Positions 47,101 through 56,865 of a DNA stretch of 64,000 bases are shown here, one piece after another. Under the pieces are notes generated by a model. The model was not told where the DNA came from, made no database searches, and was given only the letters and a program-made list of their open reading frames with translations. Within the stretch, counting starts at the first letter, position 1, and every line of letters starts with the position of its first letter. The stretch is from an uncultured Flavobacteriaceae bacterium (GTDB lineage Bacteria; Bacteroidota; Bacteroidia; Flavobacteriales; Flavobacteriaceae). Location: positions 721,419-785,418 of the forward strand of contig CAJIZF010000004.1 of NCBI GenBank assembly GCA_905181835.1. The letters run 5' to 3'. A program made the translations under genes and the position numbers.

Positions 47101-49560
47101 AGTGGTAATACCTGCCGATGGCGTTCCTGATATGGTAAGATCATTACCTACAATTGCAGAGGTCACACCTGCTGGTAGACCACTTACTGTAGCACTGGTA
47201 GCTCCTTCGCTGAATTGATAAACAATATTTGCTAAAGGATCTGTTTCACAAAGTACTTGCGATTCGGTTCCTACTGCTGATGTTAAGGCTATTGCATCGT
47301 CAGGATCTACAGTTATCGTTCCAATTAGGCTTGTATCTGCACAGGTACCAATGGTAGTTACTGTGTAGCTATATGTCGTCTGAGTAGTAATATTATCAGT
47401 TGGCGTTCCAGATATAGTTAGTTCATTACCTACAATTGCAGAGGTGACACCTAATGGTAGCACCGAAACTGTAGCACTGGTAGCACCTGCACTAAATTCA
47501 TATATAATATTTGCTAAAGGATCGTTTTCACAAAGTACTTGCGATTCGGTTCCAACTGCTGAGATTAAATCTAAATCATCGTCAGGATCTACAGTTATCG
47601 TTCCAATTAGACTTATATCTGCACAGGTACCAATGGTAGTTACTGTGTAGCTATATGTCGTCTGAGTAGTAATACCTGCCGATGGCGTTCCAGCTATAGT
47701 AAGATCATTGCCTACAATTGTAGAGGTCACACCTGCTGGTAGACCACTTACTGTAGCACTGGTAGCTCCTTCGCTGAATTGATAAACAATAGCTACTATA
47801 GGTTCTGTTTCACAAAGAACTTGCGATTCGGTTCCTGCTGCTGATGTTAAGGCTATTGCATCGTCAGGATCTACTGTGATGGTTCCTGTTACGGAACTGT
47901 TACAGGGACTTCCTGTGGTAGTAATCGTATAGCTATATACTGTCTGGGTAGTAATAACTGCCGATGGAGTTCCTGAAATTGTTGCAATACCTGAAACAAC
48001 ATTCAAACTTACACCTGCTGGTAATCCTGATACCGTAGCACCATTAGCACCATCCACTAAGTCATAAATAATGTTAGCAATAGGAATATTTTCACATAAA
48101 ATCTGCGCATCGGTTCCAGCTGCTGAGGTTAAATCTAAACCACCTTCTGGTTCTACGGTAATAGTACCATTTAAAATAGCACTAGAACAAGTACCAACGG
48201 TAGTTACTGTGTAAGGATAAACTTGAGTAGTAGTAATACCTGCCGATGGCGTTCCTGATATGGTAAGATCATTACCTACAATTACAGAGGTGACACCTGC
48301 TGGTAGACCACTCACTGTAGCATTGGTAGCTCCTTCGCTGAATTGATAAACAATAGCTGCTAAAGGATCTGTTTCACAAAGTACTTGCGCATCCGTTCCA
48401 ACTGCCGATATTAAGGCTATTGCATCGTCAGGATCTACCGTTATTGTTCCTGTTGTAGATCCACTACATGGACTTCCTGTGGTAGTAATCGTATAGTTAT
48501 ATACTGTCTGGGTAGTAATACCTACCGATGGCGTTCCTGATATGGTTGCGATACCAGAGGCAACATTTAAACTTACTCCTGCTGGTAATCCTGTTACGGT
48601 AGCTCCTGTTGGTCCATCTAATAATTGATATTCTATTAGTGCAATAGGAGTGTCTTCACATAAAATCTGCGCATCGGTTCCAGCTGCTGAAATTAAACTT
48701 AAACCACCTTCTGGATCTACGGTGATGGTTCCACTTAAACTAGCACTAGCACAAGTACCAACGGTTGTTACTGTGTAAGGATAAACTTGTGTAGTTGAAA
48801 TAGCTGCTGATGGTGTTCCGGATATGGTAAGATCGTTACCTACAATTACAGCAGTAACTCCTGCTGGTAGACCACTCACTGTAGCACTGGTAGCACCTTC
48901 GCTGAATTGATAAACAATAGCTACTAATGGATCTGTTTCACAAAGTACTTGCGATTCAGTTCCTGCTGCTGATGTTAAGGCTATTGCATCGTCAGGATCT
49001 ACCGTTATTGTTCCTGTTGCAGACCCACTACATGGACTTCCTGTGGTAGTAATCGTATAGTTATATACTGTCTGGCTAGTAATACCTGCCGATGGGGTTC
49101 CCGATATGGTTGCGATACCTGAGGCAACATTCAAACTTACTCCTGCTGGTAATCCTGTTACGGTAGCACCTGTAGCACCATCTACTAAGTCATAAGTAAT
49201 ATCCACTAAAGTAACTGTTTCACAAAGTACTTGCGTATCGGTTCCAACTGCTGAGGTTAAATCTAACCCGCTTTGCGGCTCAACTGTAATGGTTCCGCTT
49301 AGCGTGGTATTTGGGCAAGATCCTCCAATCGTAGTGATCGTATAAGGATAAACTTGTGTAGTAGTAATAGCTGCCGATGGCGTTCCGGATATGGTTAGCA
49401 CATTACCTGCAATTGCAGCGGTCAGACCTGCTGGTAGGCCACTCACTGTAGCACTGGTAGCACCTGCACTAAATTCATATTCAATAGCTACTAAAGGATC
49501 TGTTTCACAAAGTATTTGATTATCAGTTCCAACTGCAGATATTAGCTCCAGGTTAAATTC
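39240..49560 (-). repeat. Type-A repeat run, about 37 units
   Basis: Units of about 94 aa (282 bp), alternating between a form with EFSAGATSATV / TCxxxLxGTI and a form with QLLDGATGATV / SPCSGxTTGTI, so the true unit is a dimer of about 188 aa. Alternation breaks at about 47.2-47.7 kb, where first-form units follow one another. Units at 39.2-42 kb are more divergent. Confidence 0.9.
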
Positions 49561-52500
49561 AATAACTTCAATATTTAAAGTAACTGGATCTCCCGGACCA
49601 CAAATATTTGAAGGAATAACCGTTAAATCGTAAAAGCCAAGTAGCGAGGATTCAACTACTACAGAATCAGTTCCATCGCCAGAAATTATTTGCGCATTTG
49701 CTGGCGGATTTATTGACCAAGTATAGCTATCTACATCGTTCAGTCCTGTTACTGTGTATGTATTTGCTGTACTCAAACAAACCGTATTCAAGCCAGAAAT
49801 AATTCCTGTTCCCGATACTTCTTCAATAAACTCTAATATCAAAGAGTCTGTAGTGATACTACAAGCAGCAGCTGTATTAACATCAAGTGTAAGAACAACA
49901 AAACCTGAACTAACATCTAAAGGACTTGGGTTATAAATTGCATTTAAGGAATTTGGGTCATTAAAGAATCCGGTTCCTGAGGTAGTCCATACTAAACTTG
50001 TAAAGTCTGGAGGCGTTATCGAAGCATCACTGATCTGATAGAAATTATCACTTTCACAAATGGTAGCATCTGCTCCAGCAAAAACAGTAATTTCTTCATT
50101 AATAAACAAATCAATCGAGCTTATAGCAAGATTATTACAAGGAGCATCACCAACAGCTAGAAGGCTTATATTAACAAAATTTGCTGCTATATCACTTGGT
50201 CCAGGAAAATAATTTGTTATTGGGCTAATCGGATCACCAAAAACCCCATCTCCAGAAGTTGTCCATTCCACACTAATAGAATTTTCTACGATACCATTTA
50301 AGGCATAAACATCACCGGCACAAATATTGTCAGTAGCAGGACCCGCATTTGAGGTTGCTTCTTTAGTAATACTTAGAAGTAAGCTATCTGTAGTAGTACT
50401 ACAAGAATTATTGGTAGTAACATCTAATGTTAAAATTACAACACCAGTATCTGCATCTAAAGGACTTGGGTTGTATATAGGGTTTAAGGAATTTGGATCA
50501 TCAAAAAATCCAGTTCCTGAAGTATTCCACACTAAACTTGTAAAGTCTGGAGGCGTTATCGAAGCATCACTAATCTGATAGAAATTATCACTTTCACAAA
50601 TAGCAGCATCTGCACCAGCAAAAACAGTAATTTCTCCGTTGATAAATAATTCAATAGAACTTACCGCAAGGTTGTTACAAGGAGCATCTCCAACTGCCAG
50701 AAGACTTAGGGTTACCAAACCAGTTTCAATATCATTTGTTCCAGGCGTATAGGTTGTACTAGGGTTATCATCATCACCAAAGACTCCGTCACCAGAAGTG
50801 GTCCATTCCACGCTAATGGAATTTTCTACGATACCATTTAATGGATAAATAGTACCCGCACAAATTGAATCAGTATCAGGCCCAGCATTTGAGGTAGCTT
50901 CTTTAGTAATGGTCAATAATAAACTGTCTGTATTAATACCACAAGCAGCAGCAGTGCTTACATCTAGCGTTAAAGTAACAAAACCGTTATCCACATCAAT
51001 AGGACTTGGGCTATATGTTGGGTTTAAGGAATTTGGATCATCAAAAAACCCAGTTCCTGAGGTAGTCCATACTAGACTTGTAAAGTCTGGAGGCGTTATC
51101 GAAGCATCACTGATCTGATAGAAATTATCACTTTCACAAATAGCAGCATCCGCACCCGCAAAAACAGTAATTTCTCCGTTGATAAATAATTCAATAGAAC
51201 TTTCCGCAAGATTGTTACAAGGAGCATCTCCAACTGCCAGAAGACTTAGGGTTACCAAACCAGTTTCAATATCATTTGTTCCAGGCGTATAGGTTGTACT
51301 GGGGTTATCATCATCACCAAAGACTCCGTCACCAGAAGTGGTCCATTCCACGCTAATGGAATTATCTACCACACCATTTAGTATGTAAACATCACCTTCA
51401 CAAATAGCATCTGTTGTAGGTCCTGCATTTGAGGTCGCTTCTTTAGTAATATTTACTAGTAAGCTATCAGTAATAATTCCACAACCACCAGCAGTAGTCA
51501 CATCCAATGTTAAAGTAACAATACCAGCGGTTACATCTAAAGGACTTGGGTTGTAAATTGGATTTAAAGAATTTGGATCATCAAAAAATCCAGTTCCTGT
51601 GGTATTCCACACTAAACTTGTAAAGTCTGGAGGCGTTATCGAAGCATCACTAATCTGATAGAAATTATCACTTTCACAAATAGCAGCATCCGCACCCGCA
51701 AAAACAGTAATTTCTCCGTTGATAAATAATTCAATAGAACTTACCGCAAGGTTGTTACAAGGAGCATCTCCAACTGCCAGAAGACTTAGGGTTACCAAAC
51801 CAGTTTCAATATCATTTGTTCCAGGCGTATAGGTTGTACTAGGGTTATCATCATCACCAAAGACTCCGTCACCAGAAGTGGTCCATTCCACGCTAATGGA
51901 ATTTTCTACGATACCATCCAACAAATAAACAGTACCCGCACAAATAGTATCAGTAGCAGGGCCTGCGTTTGAAGTAGCTTCTCTAGTAATATTTAAAAGC
52001 AAACTGTCTGAAGTACTTCCAGGACAGGCATTGTTATTATCTGCAGTTAAGGTAATTTCGATAGGACTTCCTGAATTTATATCTGAAGGTCCAGGGGTAT
52101 AAATTGGCGATAAACTAGTATCATTAATAAAAGTTCCATCACCAGAACTTGACCACGTAAAGTTCAATGCAGTGGTATTGGCATTTGTTATTTGAAAAGT
52201 ATCATTTTCACAAATGATACCGTCATCACCAGCCGATACAGAAACATTTTCTTCAAAAATCACGTTAATGGTTTCGCTTACCGTCGGACAATTAGTTCCA
52301 TTGGCAACTGATACTGATAGGTTGACTCCATTAATTAAATCTTGACTAGAAGGATTATAATTAGGATTTAAAACATTATTGTTGTCAAAAGTACCCGTTC
52401 CGTCGGTGCTCCATTCTACCGTTGTAAAATTACTAGCACTTACTCCAGATATAATTAAAGGTAAGTTGTCTGAACACCAAGAAATTACATTACTTGGTAT

Positions 52501-55458
52501 GGTAATGCTTGGTGTGTTTGTAATTGTTAAATCAATCGTATCACTCGCATCTAAACATAAAGGAGAACCTGCTCCCGTTAAAGTTAAGGTAACAGTAGCG
52601 TTTTGAACGTCATTTGTACCAGGATTGTACGTAGTGTTTACTGTTGATGGATCATCAAAAACTCCATCCCCGTTGGTAGTCCAAAGGGTAGTGGTCGTAT
52701 TCTCAGTATTAGCTTCCGAAAGTATGTAAGAATCTCCTTCACAAATCGTAGCATCTTGGCCTGCATCTACGATTGGTGTTTCTTCAAAAGTTAAAATAAT
52801 ACTATCAGAAATATTTCCTAAACAAGGAGGATCCGTTTCTGCACTTAGTGTTAAAACAACACTGCCAGCAGTTACATCCTCTGGGGAAGCCGAATAAATT
52901 GGATTTAAGATAGTTGAACTACTAAAAGTACCCGTTCCACTTGTTGTCCAATTAATGGTATTGATATTTGTTCCTGTTCCGTCCAGTTGGTAGGTGGTTT
53001 CACATAAAGTAACATCGGGACCTGCATTCACTGTTCCAAAATCAATAATTTCTAAAACAAAGTCATCTTGTACCTCATTCGAGCAAGGTGCAAATGGTGT
53101 CCCTGTTAGTATAAATGTTACGAGTCCTAATTCACCATTTGATGGAGTATAGGTGGGGGTTAAACTATTTGGATTTGCTAAGGTACCAAGCCCATCGTGT
53201 GTCCACAAGATAGAGTCAGTATTTTCTGAAGTAGCTCCATTAAGGAAAGTATAACTAGTATCTACACAAACTTGAGCATCGGTTCCAGCATCAACCGTTG
53301 GTTCTGCTTGAATATCTAATACTAATTCATCTTCAACGCTAAGGTCACAAGGAGCATTCCCAGTAACAGTTAATTTTAAGATCACCTGACCAACACCAAC
53401 ATCTCCTGTGCTTGTGGTGTAAATTGGAGCAATAGTAGTCTCACTAGTTAAGGTTCCTGTTCCTTGAACAATGGTCCAAAGAAGGCTTGAGTCGTTTGAT
53501 GCTGAAGCTCCTATAACGGTATAAGTTCCTTCACAAATTGTGGTATCTGGGCCGGCATCAACAATTGGAGGATCAATAAAAGTGATGGTTAAACTATCAC
53601 TTACAGTGCCAACACACGGGCTGTCTGCATCTGCTTCTAAAGTGAGTAAGACAGAACCATTATCGATATCAGCTTGGCTTGGCGTATAGGTTGGGTTTAA
53701 TATATTTGGGTTGCTAAAAGTACCAGTACCAGAACTTATCCAAGTCAAACTTGAAGAATTAGTTACTGTTGCATCACTTAGGGTATAGGTATCTAACTCG
53801 CAAATAGCTACATCTACCCCTGCATCCACAACCGGTAATTGATTGATAAATAAACTCATCGTTGATACGTCATCTGGACAACTTCCGCCGCTTACAGCGG
53901 TCAAACTAAACTCAACGACTCCAAGAGTAGCGTCTCCATCTGAAGGAGTATAGGTAGGTGTTAAGGTATTGGTGTTTACGAAATTACCTGACCCGGTTGT
54001 AGACCACGAAAACGTGGTGCTTGGATCGCCAGAAATAGTTCCTGAGAAAGTATAAGTTTCGTCTTCACATATAGTAGCATCCTCATCGATCTCTGATATA
54101 GGTTGGGCATCTATAGTCAAGGACATACTCGAGGTTTCTTCGTTTAAACAAGGAGGAATTGCATTGCTATTTAGTGTTAAAAGAATAGTTCCAATTTCTC
54201 CTGTAGCAGGCGTATAAGTTGGTGTTAAGGTATTGATGCCTGTAATCGTTCCGAGTCCTGTCGTTGTCCAAAAGATATCATTTGTATTCTCTGAAGTAGC
54301 TCCGGAAATAGTAAAAGTTTCTCCCTCACATATAAAGCTGTCTGGTCCGGCATCTACAATCGCATTCGGAATAAGGGTAAGCACCATGCTGTCAAAAACT
54401 GGATCACATGCTTGAAGTCCAAACCCTGTAATTTTAAGTTCTACAGAACCAAAAGCATAATCACCTGGTCCTGGTGTGTAAGTAGGGGTTAAACTAGTGT
54501 CATTAACAAAAGTACCAAATCCTGCTGGAGCAGACCATTGAATACTGCTAGTATTAGACTCTTGTGCATCAGGGATTGTATAACTACCATTCTCTTCACA
54601 AAGGGTAGCATCCGATCCTGCATTTACTGTAGGGCTTGCGTTGTATTCAATTATTTTTTGTGCGATCTCGTCTCCTACACAGGGTGCTACTGGGCTTACG
54701 GTAAGCGTAAAAGTAACTATTCCTGTTTCACCGGTACCTGGAATGTAGGTGGGGCTTGCTGTTGTAGGGTTTAATAAGGTACCACTTCCGGAAGTGATCC
54801 ACTGTAGTGTGTCAAAATCTTGAACTATTACATCGTTAAAGGTTACTTCCTCATTTTCACATGCAATAATATCTGACCCAATATCTATGGAAGGTCTATC
54901 ATTAAAAGTAACCGTAAGAAAATCGGTTTGGTTTGTACATGGAGGAGTTCCAACAGCTTCCAGAGTTAAAATTGCAGTAGTAGCAATTTGATCACTTGGT
55001 CCTGGGGTATAAGTTGTTTGCAGTGAAGTGTCGTTCGAAAAAGAACCATCTCCAGAAGTAGTCCAATTTACAGAAACATAATTGGTTGCTGTTCCTAAAA
55101 TATCAATTGGCTCGTCTTCACAGGATTGAATATCAGGACCCGCTTCTACCTCAACAAAATCGATAAAATTTAAAACAAAGGAATCTGCGATAGCGTCTGT
55201 ACAAGGTGCTAGTGGATCTGCAGTTAGGGTGAGTATAACATTTCCATCATCCAAATCTAGACTTCCTGGAGTGTAAGATGGATCCTCAGAAATGGGATTA
55301 CTAAAAGTTCCATCTCCAGAAGTAGTCCATTGTAAAGAAGAATAATTTTCTGCGTTTAAAATAGAAATTAAAAAAGGAGTATCTGCACAGGTAGTTTGGT
55401 CTGGTCCAACTTCTAAGACTGGGTTTAAAATTATATCAACACGCTTTTCATCGATCAC
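44107..55458 (-). CDS. Giant adhesin segment: type-B repeats, then 20 type-A repeats
   Basis: The longest open stretch, 3783 codons. The first half (about 49.6-55.4 kb) has type-B repeats of about 90 aa with VDAGPDxxICE, WTTSGxGTF, NPTYTPSxxDxxxGxVxLTL and a Cys near the end (PC). Between 49.83 and 52.02 kb they form 180-aa superunits repeated at exactly 540 bp. At about 49.6 kb a single PKD-like module (CLSTANTYTVTGLNDVDSY) makes the switch to type-A repeats, of which 20 follow to the end. The terminal residues NTPISRY come from a one-base insertion (T) near 44130; corrected, the text reads NTPILDIEYQ into the next segment. Confidence 0.85.
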   Translation of the reverse strand: MIDEKRVDIILNPVLEVGPDQTTCADTPFLISILNAENYSSLQWTTSGDGTFSNPISEDPSYTPGSLDLDDGNVILTLTADPLAPCTDAIADSFVLNFIDFVEVEAGPDIQSCEDEPIDILGTATNYVSVNWTTSGDGSFSNDTSLQTTYTPGPSDQIATTAILTLEAVGTPPCTNQTDFLTVTFNDRPSIDIGSDIIACENEEVTFNDVIVQDFDTLQWITSGSGTLLNPTTASPTYIPGTGETGIVTFTLTVSPVAPCVGDEIAQKIIEYNASPTVNAGSDATLCEENGSYTIPDAQESNTSSIQWSAPAGFGTFVNDTSLTPTYTPGPGDYAFGSVELKITGFGLQACDPVFDSMVLTLIPNAIVDAGPDSFICEGETFTISGATSENTNDIFWTTTGLGTITGINTLTPTYTPATGEIGTILLTLNSNAIPPCLNEETSSMSLTIDAQPISEIDEDATICEDETYTFSGTISGDPSTTFSWSTTGSGNFVNTNTLTPTYTPSDGDATLGVVEFSLTAVSGGSCPDDVSTMSLFINQLPVVDAGVDVAICELDTYTLSDATVTNSSSLTWISSGTGTFSNPNILNPTYTPSQADIDNGSVLLTLEADADSPCVGTVSDSLTITFIDPPIVDAGPDTTICEGTYTVIGASASNDSSLLWTIVQGTGTLTSETTIAPIYTTSTGDVGVGQVILKLTVTGNAPCDLSVEDELVLDIQAEPTVDAGTDAQVCVDTSYTFLNGATSENTDSILWTHDGLGTLANPNSLTPTYTPSNGELGLVTFILTGTPFAPCSNEVQDDFVLEIIDFGTVNAGPDVTLCETTYQLDGTGTNINTINWTTSGTGTFSSSTILNPIYSASPEDVTAGSVVLTLSAETDPPCLGNISDSIILTFEETPIVDAGQDATICEGDSYILSEANTENTTTTLWTTNGDGVFDDPSTVNTTYNPGTNDVQNATVTLTLTGAGSPLCLDASDTIDLTITNTPSITIPSNVISWCSDNLPLIISGVSASNFTTVEWSTDGTGTFDNNNVLNPNYNPSSQDLINGVNLSVSVANGTNCPTVSETINVIFEENVSVSAGDDGIICENDTFQITNANTTALNFTWSSSGDGTFINDTSLSPIYTPGPSDINSGSPIEITLTADNNNACPGSTSDSLLLNITREATSNAGPATDTICAGTVYLLDGIVENSISVEWTTSGDGVFGDDDNPSTTYTPGTNDIETGLVTLSLLAVGDAPCNNLAVSSIELFINGEITVFAGADAAICESDNFYQISDASITPPDFTSLVWNTTGTGFFDDPNSLNPIYNPSPLDVTAGIVTLTLDVTTAGGCGIITDSLLVNITKEATSNAGPTTDAICEGDVYILNGVVDNSISVEWTTSGDGVFGDDDNPSTTYTPGTNDIETGLVTLSLLAVGDAPCNNLAESSIELFINGEITVFAGADAAICESDNFYQISDASITPPDFTSLVWTTSGTGFFDDPNSLNPTYSPSPIDVDNGFVTLTLDVSTAAACGINTDSLLLTITKEATSNAGPDTDSICAGTIYPLNGIVENSISVEWTTSGDGVFGDDDNPSTTYTPGTNDIETGLVTLSLLAVGDAPCNNLAVSSIELFINGEITVFAGADAAICESDNFYQISDASITPPDFTSLVWNTSGTGFFDDPNSLNPIYNPSPLDADTGVVILTLDVTTNNSCSTTTDSLLLSITKEATSNAGPATDNICAGDVYALNGIVENSISVEWTTSGDGVFGDPISPITNYFPGPSDIAANFVNISLLAVGDAPCNNLAISSIDLFINEEITVFAGADATICESDNFYQISDASITPPDFTSLVWTTSGTGFFNDPNSLNAIYNPSPLDVSSGFVVLTLDVNTAAACSITTDSLILEFIEEVSGTGIISGLNTVCLSTANTYTVTGLNDVDSYTWSINPPANAQIISGDGTDSVVVESSLLGFYDLTVIPSNICGPGDPVTLNIEVIEFNLELISAVGTDNQILCETDPLVAIEYEFSAGATSATVSGLPAGLTAAIAGNVLTISGTPSAAITTTQVYPYTITTIGGSCPNTTLSGTITVEPQSGLDLTSAVGTDTQVLCETVTLVDITYDLVDGATGATVTGLPAGVSLNVASGIATISGTPSAGITSQTVYNYTITTTGSPCSGSATGTITVDPDDAIALTSAAGTESQVLCETDPLVAIVYQFSEGATSATVSGLPAGVTAVIVGNDLTISGTPSAAISTTQVYPYTVTTVGTCASASLSGTITVDPEGGLSLISAAGTDAQILCEDTPIALIEYQLLDGPTGATVTGLPAGVSLNVASGIATISGTPSVGITTQTVYNYTITTTGSPCSGSTTGTITVDPDDAIALISAVGTDAQVLCETDPLAAIVYQFSEGATNATVSGLPAGVTSVIVGNDLTISGTPSAGITTTQVYPYTVTTVGTCSSAILNGTITVEPEGGLDLTSAAGTDAQILCENIPIANIIYDLVDGANGATVSGLPAGVSLNVVSGIATISGTPSAVITTQTVYSYTITTTGSPCNSSVTGTITVDPDDAIALTSAAGTESQVLCETEPIVAIVYQFSEGATSATVSGLPAGVTSTIVGNDLTIAGTPSAGITTQTTYSYTVTTIGTCADISLIGTITVDPDDDLDLISAVGTESQVLCENDPLANIIYEFSAGATSATVSVLPLGVTSAIVGNELTISGTPTDNITTQTTYSYTVTTIGTCADTSLIGTITVDPDDAIALTSAVGTESQVLCETDPLANIVYQFSEGATSATVSGLPAGVTSAIVGNDLTISGTPSAGITTTQVYPYTITTIGTCASASLSGTITVDPEGRLDLISTAGTDAQILCENTPIALIEYQLLDGPTGATVTGLPAGIGFNVLNGIVTVSGTPIVNITTQTLYNYTITTTGSPCSGSITGTITIDPDDDLSLISAVGTDSQVLCEGDSIDSIIYQFSAGATSANITGLPLGVTFSIINDLVTISGTPTDDITTTEVYPYTITTIGACTNTSLSGTITVNAEGGLVLTSSTGSDSQILCEDTPIAPIEYQLLDGATGAIVFGLPAGVNFNIVSNIVTISGTPNNNITLTTVYNYSVTTAGSCSNSSLLGTITLEPNDDLELISPVGTESQVLCETEPLADIVYEFSGGATSANVTGLPAGINFSIINDLVTIFGTPSAGITTIQVYPFTVTTLGGTCDNTSLNGTITVNPEGGLVLTSPIGTDAQVVCENSDILDIEYQLVDGATGATVTGLPAGISFSFVSDIITMSGFPTVNITSTTVYNYTITTTGTSCSGTTTGTITVDPDDDLALISPVGSESQALCEAEPLVDIVYEFSAGATSATVSGLPAGVSFVIAANQVTIFGTPSAGITTTQVYPYTVTTLGGNCSDTSLDGTITVNPEGIITLTSPIGTDAQVLCETEPITDITYQLFDGATDATATGLPAGVSFSVDLDIVTISGTPTDDITSTTVYDYIITTLGGCSNTSLSGTITVNPDDDLVIVSIPGTDEQILCETEPLVAIVYEFSAGATSATVTGLPAGVTFVVAGNELTISGTPTGPFPTQIIFDYTVTTIGTCSVASLDGTITVNPEGGLVLTSPTGTDAQVLCENTPILDITYQLEGDAINATVTGLPAGVSFSVLSGSVTISGTPTVDITSTTVYNYTITTTGSPCSGDTTGTITLDPNDDLAIVSTPGTDAQILCETEPLVAIVYEFSAGATSATVTGLPAGVTFVVAGNELTISGTPTGPIPTQTIFNYTVTTQGGTCLPPASLDGTITVNPEGGLVLTSATGSDAQVLCENTPISRY
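49830..52020 (-). repeat. 540-bp (180-aa) superrepeats of type-B pairs
   Basis: The same sequence recurs every 540 bp in exact register: the block ATTTTCTACG (or a variant) starts at 50281, 50821, 51361 and 51901. Each unit carries two type-B modules, EWTTSGDGVFGDDDNPSTT and FTSLVWNTSGTGFFDDPNSL. Units 2-4 differ by a few bases per hundred; there are about four copies. Confidence 0.92.
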
Positions 55459-55519
55459 CTCTGTACAAGGTGCATCCCCTGTTACAGTTAAGGTTAATAT
55501 AAAAAATGTATTGCCAAGA

Positions 55520-56443
55520 TCAGCTAGGTCCTGGAGTATAAGTTGGGTTTAGAGTGTCTGCATTTATAAAAATTCCTGAACCTGTATTACTAGACCATGA
55601 ATACGATATTCCATCTGTTTCTGTTGCATCTGAAACCGTATACGATTGATCTTCACAAAGGAAGTCATCAGCACCAGCATCAACCGTTGGTTGGGGAGTA
55701 ATTGTTAATCTAAAGGTTTCTTGAGCATCTAATGCTGGGCTACAATTAGCATCTGCTATTAAAGTTAAAGTTAAGTCAACAAATCCAGTTGTTACATCAG
55801 CTGCACTGGGAGTATATACTGGTTCTATGACTGAAGTGCTTGAAAAGGATCCTGTACCTGTAGTTTCCCAAAGGTAGGCCTGTTCGTTACTATTGGTAGT
55901 AACTCCTAAAATAATATAAGGATTGATATCACAATTAATGTCATCATCGGGAAAACTAACAAATTCGGGAGCACTGATTACTTGAATTGTAATTTGCTCC
56001 GAAACAGTTTCTGTACAGGGTAGTAATGAGCTAGCTACTGCCTCAATAATAACAATATCACTATCAATGGCAGGGATATAAGTTGGGTTTAAAGTGCTTG
56101 CATTTTGTAAGCTACCGGTTCCACTTATAATTTCCCATGCAATCGTATCGTAATTTGTTACTTGAGCATCCAATATGATTGAACTATCAGAACAGGTAAA
56201 CGTTGGACTGTTTGATAAATCTAAAGTTGGGAGCGGGTCAATGTTTAAGGTAAAAGTTGCAGAACCGTTTGAACTTGTACAGGCAGTACTTCCAAATACG
56301 CTTCCTGTAAGGGTGACTTGAGTACTATTGATATCTCCAGCACCAGGTTCGTAAGTTGGGGTTAGCGTTCCATTACCAATAAAGGTTCCATCTCCATCTG
56401 TAGTCCACGAGACGGTATCAAATGCTACATTTGAGATCGTCAC
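55520..56443 (-). CDS. Giant adhesin segment: type-B repeats
   Basis: 307 codons with three to four type-B repeats (SWTTDGDGTFIGNGTLTPTY, YLWETTGTGSFSSTSVIEPVY, SYSWSSNTGSGIFINADTL). The frame ends at YTPGPS; ADLGNTFFILTLTVTG in the following frame continues into the next segment, a one-base difference near 55500. Both ends are frame breaks, not real starts or stops. Confidence 0.75.
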   Translation of the reverse strand: MTISNVAFDTVSWTTDGDGTFIGNGTLTPTYEPGAGDINSTQVTLTGSVFGSTACTSSNGSATFTLNIDPLPTLDLSNSPTFTCSDSSIILDAQVTNYDTIAWEIISGTGSLQNASTLNPTYIPAIDSDIVIIEAVASSLLPCTETVSEQITIQVISAPEFVSFPDDDINCDINPYIILGVTTNSNEQAYLWETTGTGSFSSTSVIEPVYTPSAADVTTGFVDLTLTLIADANCSPALDAQETFRLTITPQPTVDAGADDFLCEDQSYTVSDATETDGISYSWSSNTGSGIFINADTLNPTYTPGPS

Positions 56444-56865
56444 TTGTCCAACAGAAAATGTATAATCTTGGTCCTCACAAATGGTATCTGTATTTGGTAT
56501 AATTGTTATTTCTGCAGGTTGATCTATTGTAATTTCTATGGAATCCGTAATTGGAGTTGCACAGGGAGCAATAGGTCGGCGGTTAAGACCAGCGTTACAA
56601 AACCATCATCAATATCTTGCTGACTTGGCGTATAAGTGGTATTTACAAGACTAGGATCACTAAAAGTTCCTGTTCCATTTGGCGTTGACCATAATGTTGA
56701 ATTTGTCTCCTGTAACGGTAGCATCAATGGTAGTCACTGTATCTCCTTCACAAATAGTAAGATTACTTCCAGCTTCCACATCGGGCTGGTTTTGTATGGT
56801 AAGTACCATTTCGTCTGTAACAGTGCCAGCACAAGGTGCCACAGAAGTAGCCGTTAGCGTAAGTG
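56444..56865 (-). other. Frame-scrambled type-B repeats of the giant adhesin
   Basis: Two overlapping open pieces (56660-56842 and 56536-56727) carry APCAGTVTDEMVLTIQNQPD with VEAGSNLTICEGD, then STLWSTPNGTGTFSDPSLV. They are pieces of two type-B repeats in different frames. At about 56870 a single G looks missing (DDGSVTLTLTATS restores the register). At about 56700 and 56575 further indels occur. No separate gene is present. Confidence 0.7.

Noticed and set aside
49830..52020. Regularly spaced repeats as a possible CRISPR array
   Set aside because: The repeats are 540 bp, fully coding and in frame; no short repeat-spacer pattern and no cas genes are present.
54538..54774. Plus-strand open frame (Cys-rich) opposite the type-B repeats
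   Set aside because: Similar shadows recur opposite many repeats because the repeats themselves recur; no start context or promoter supports it.
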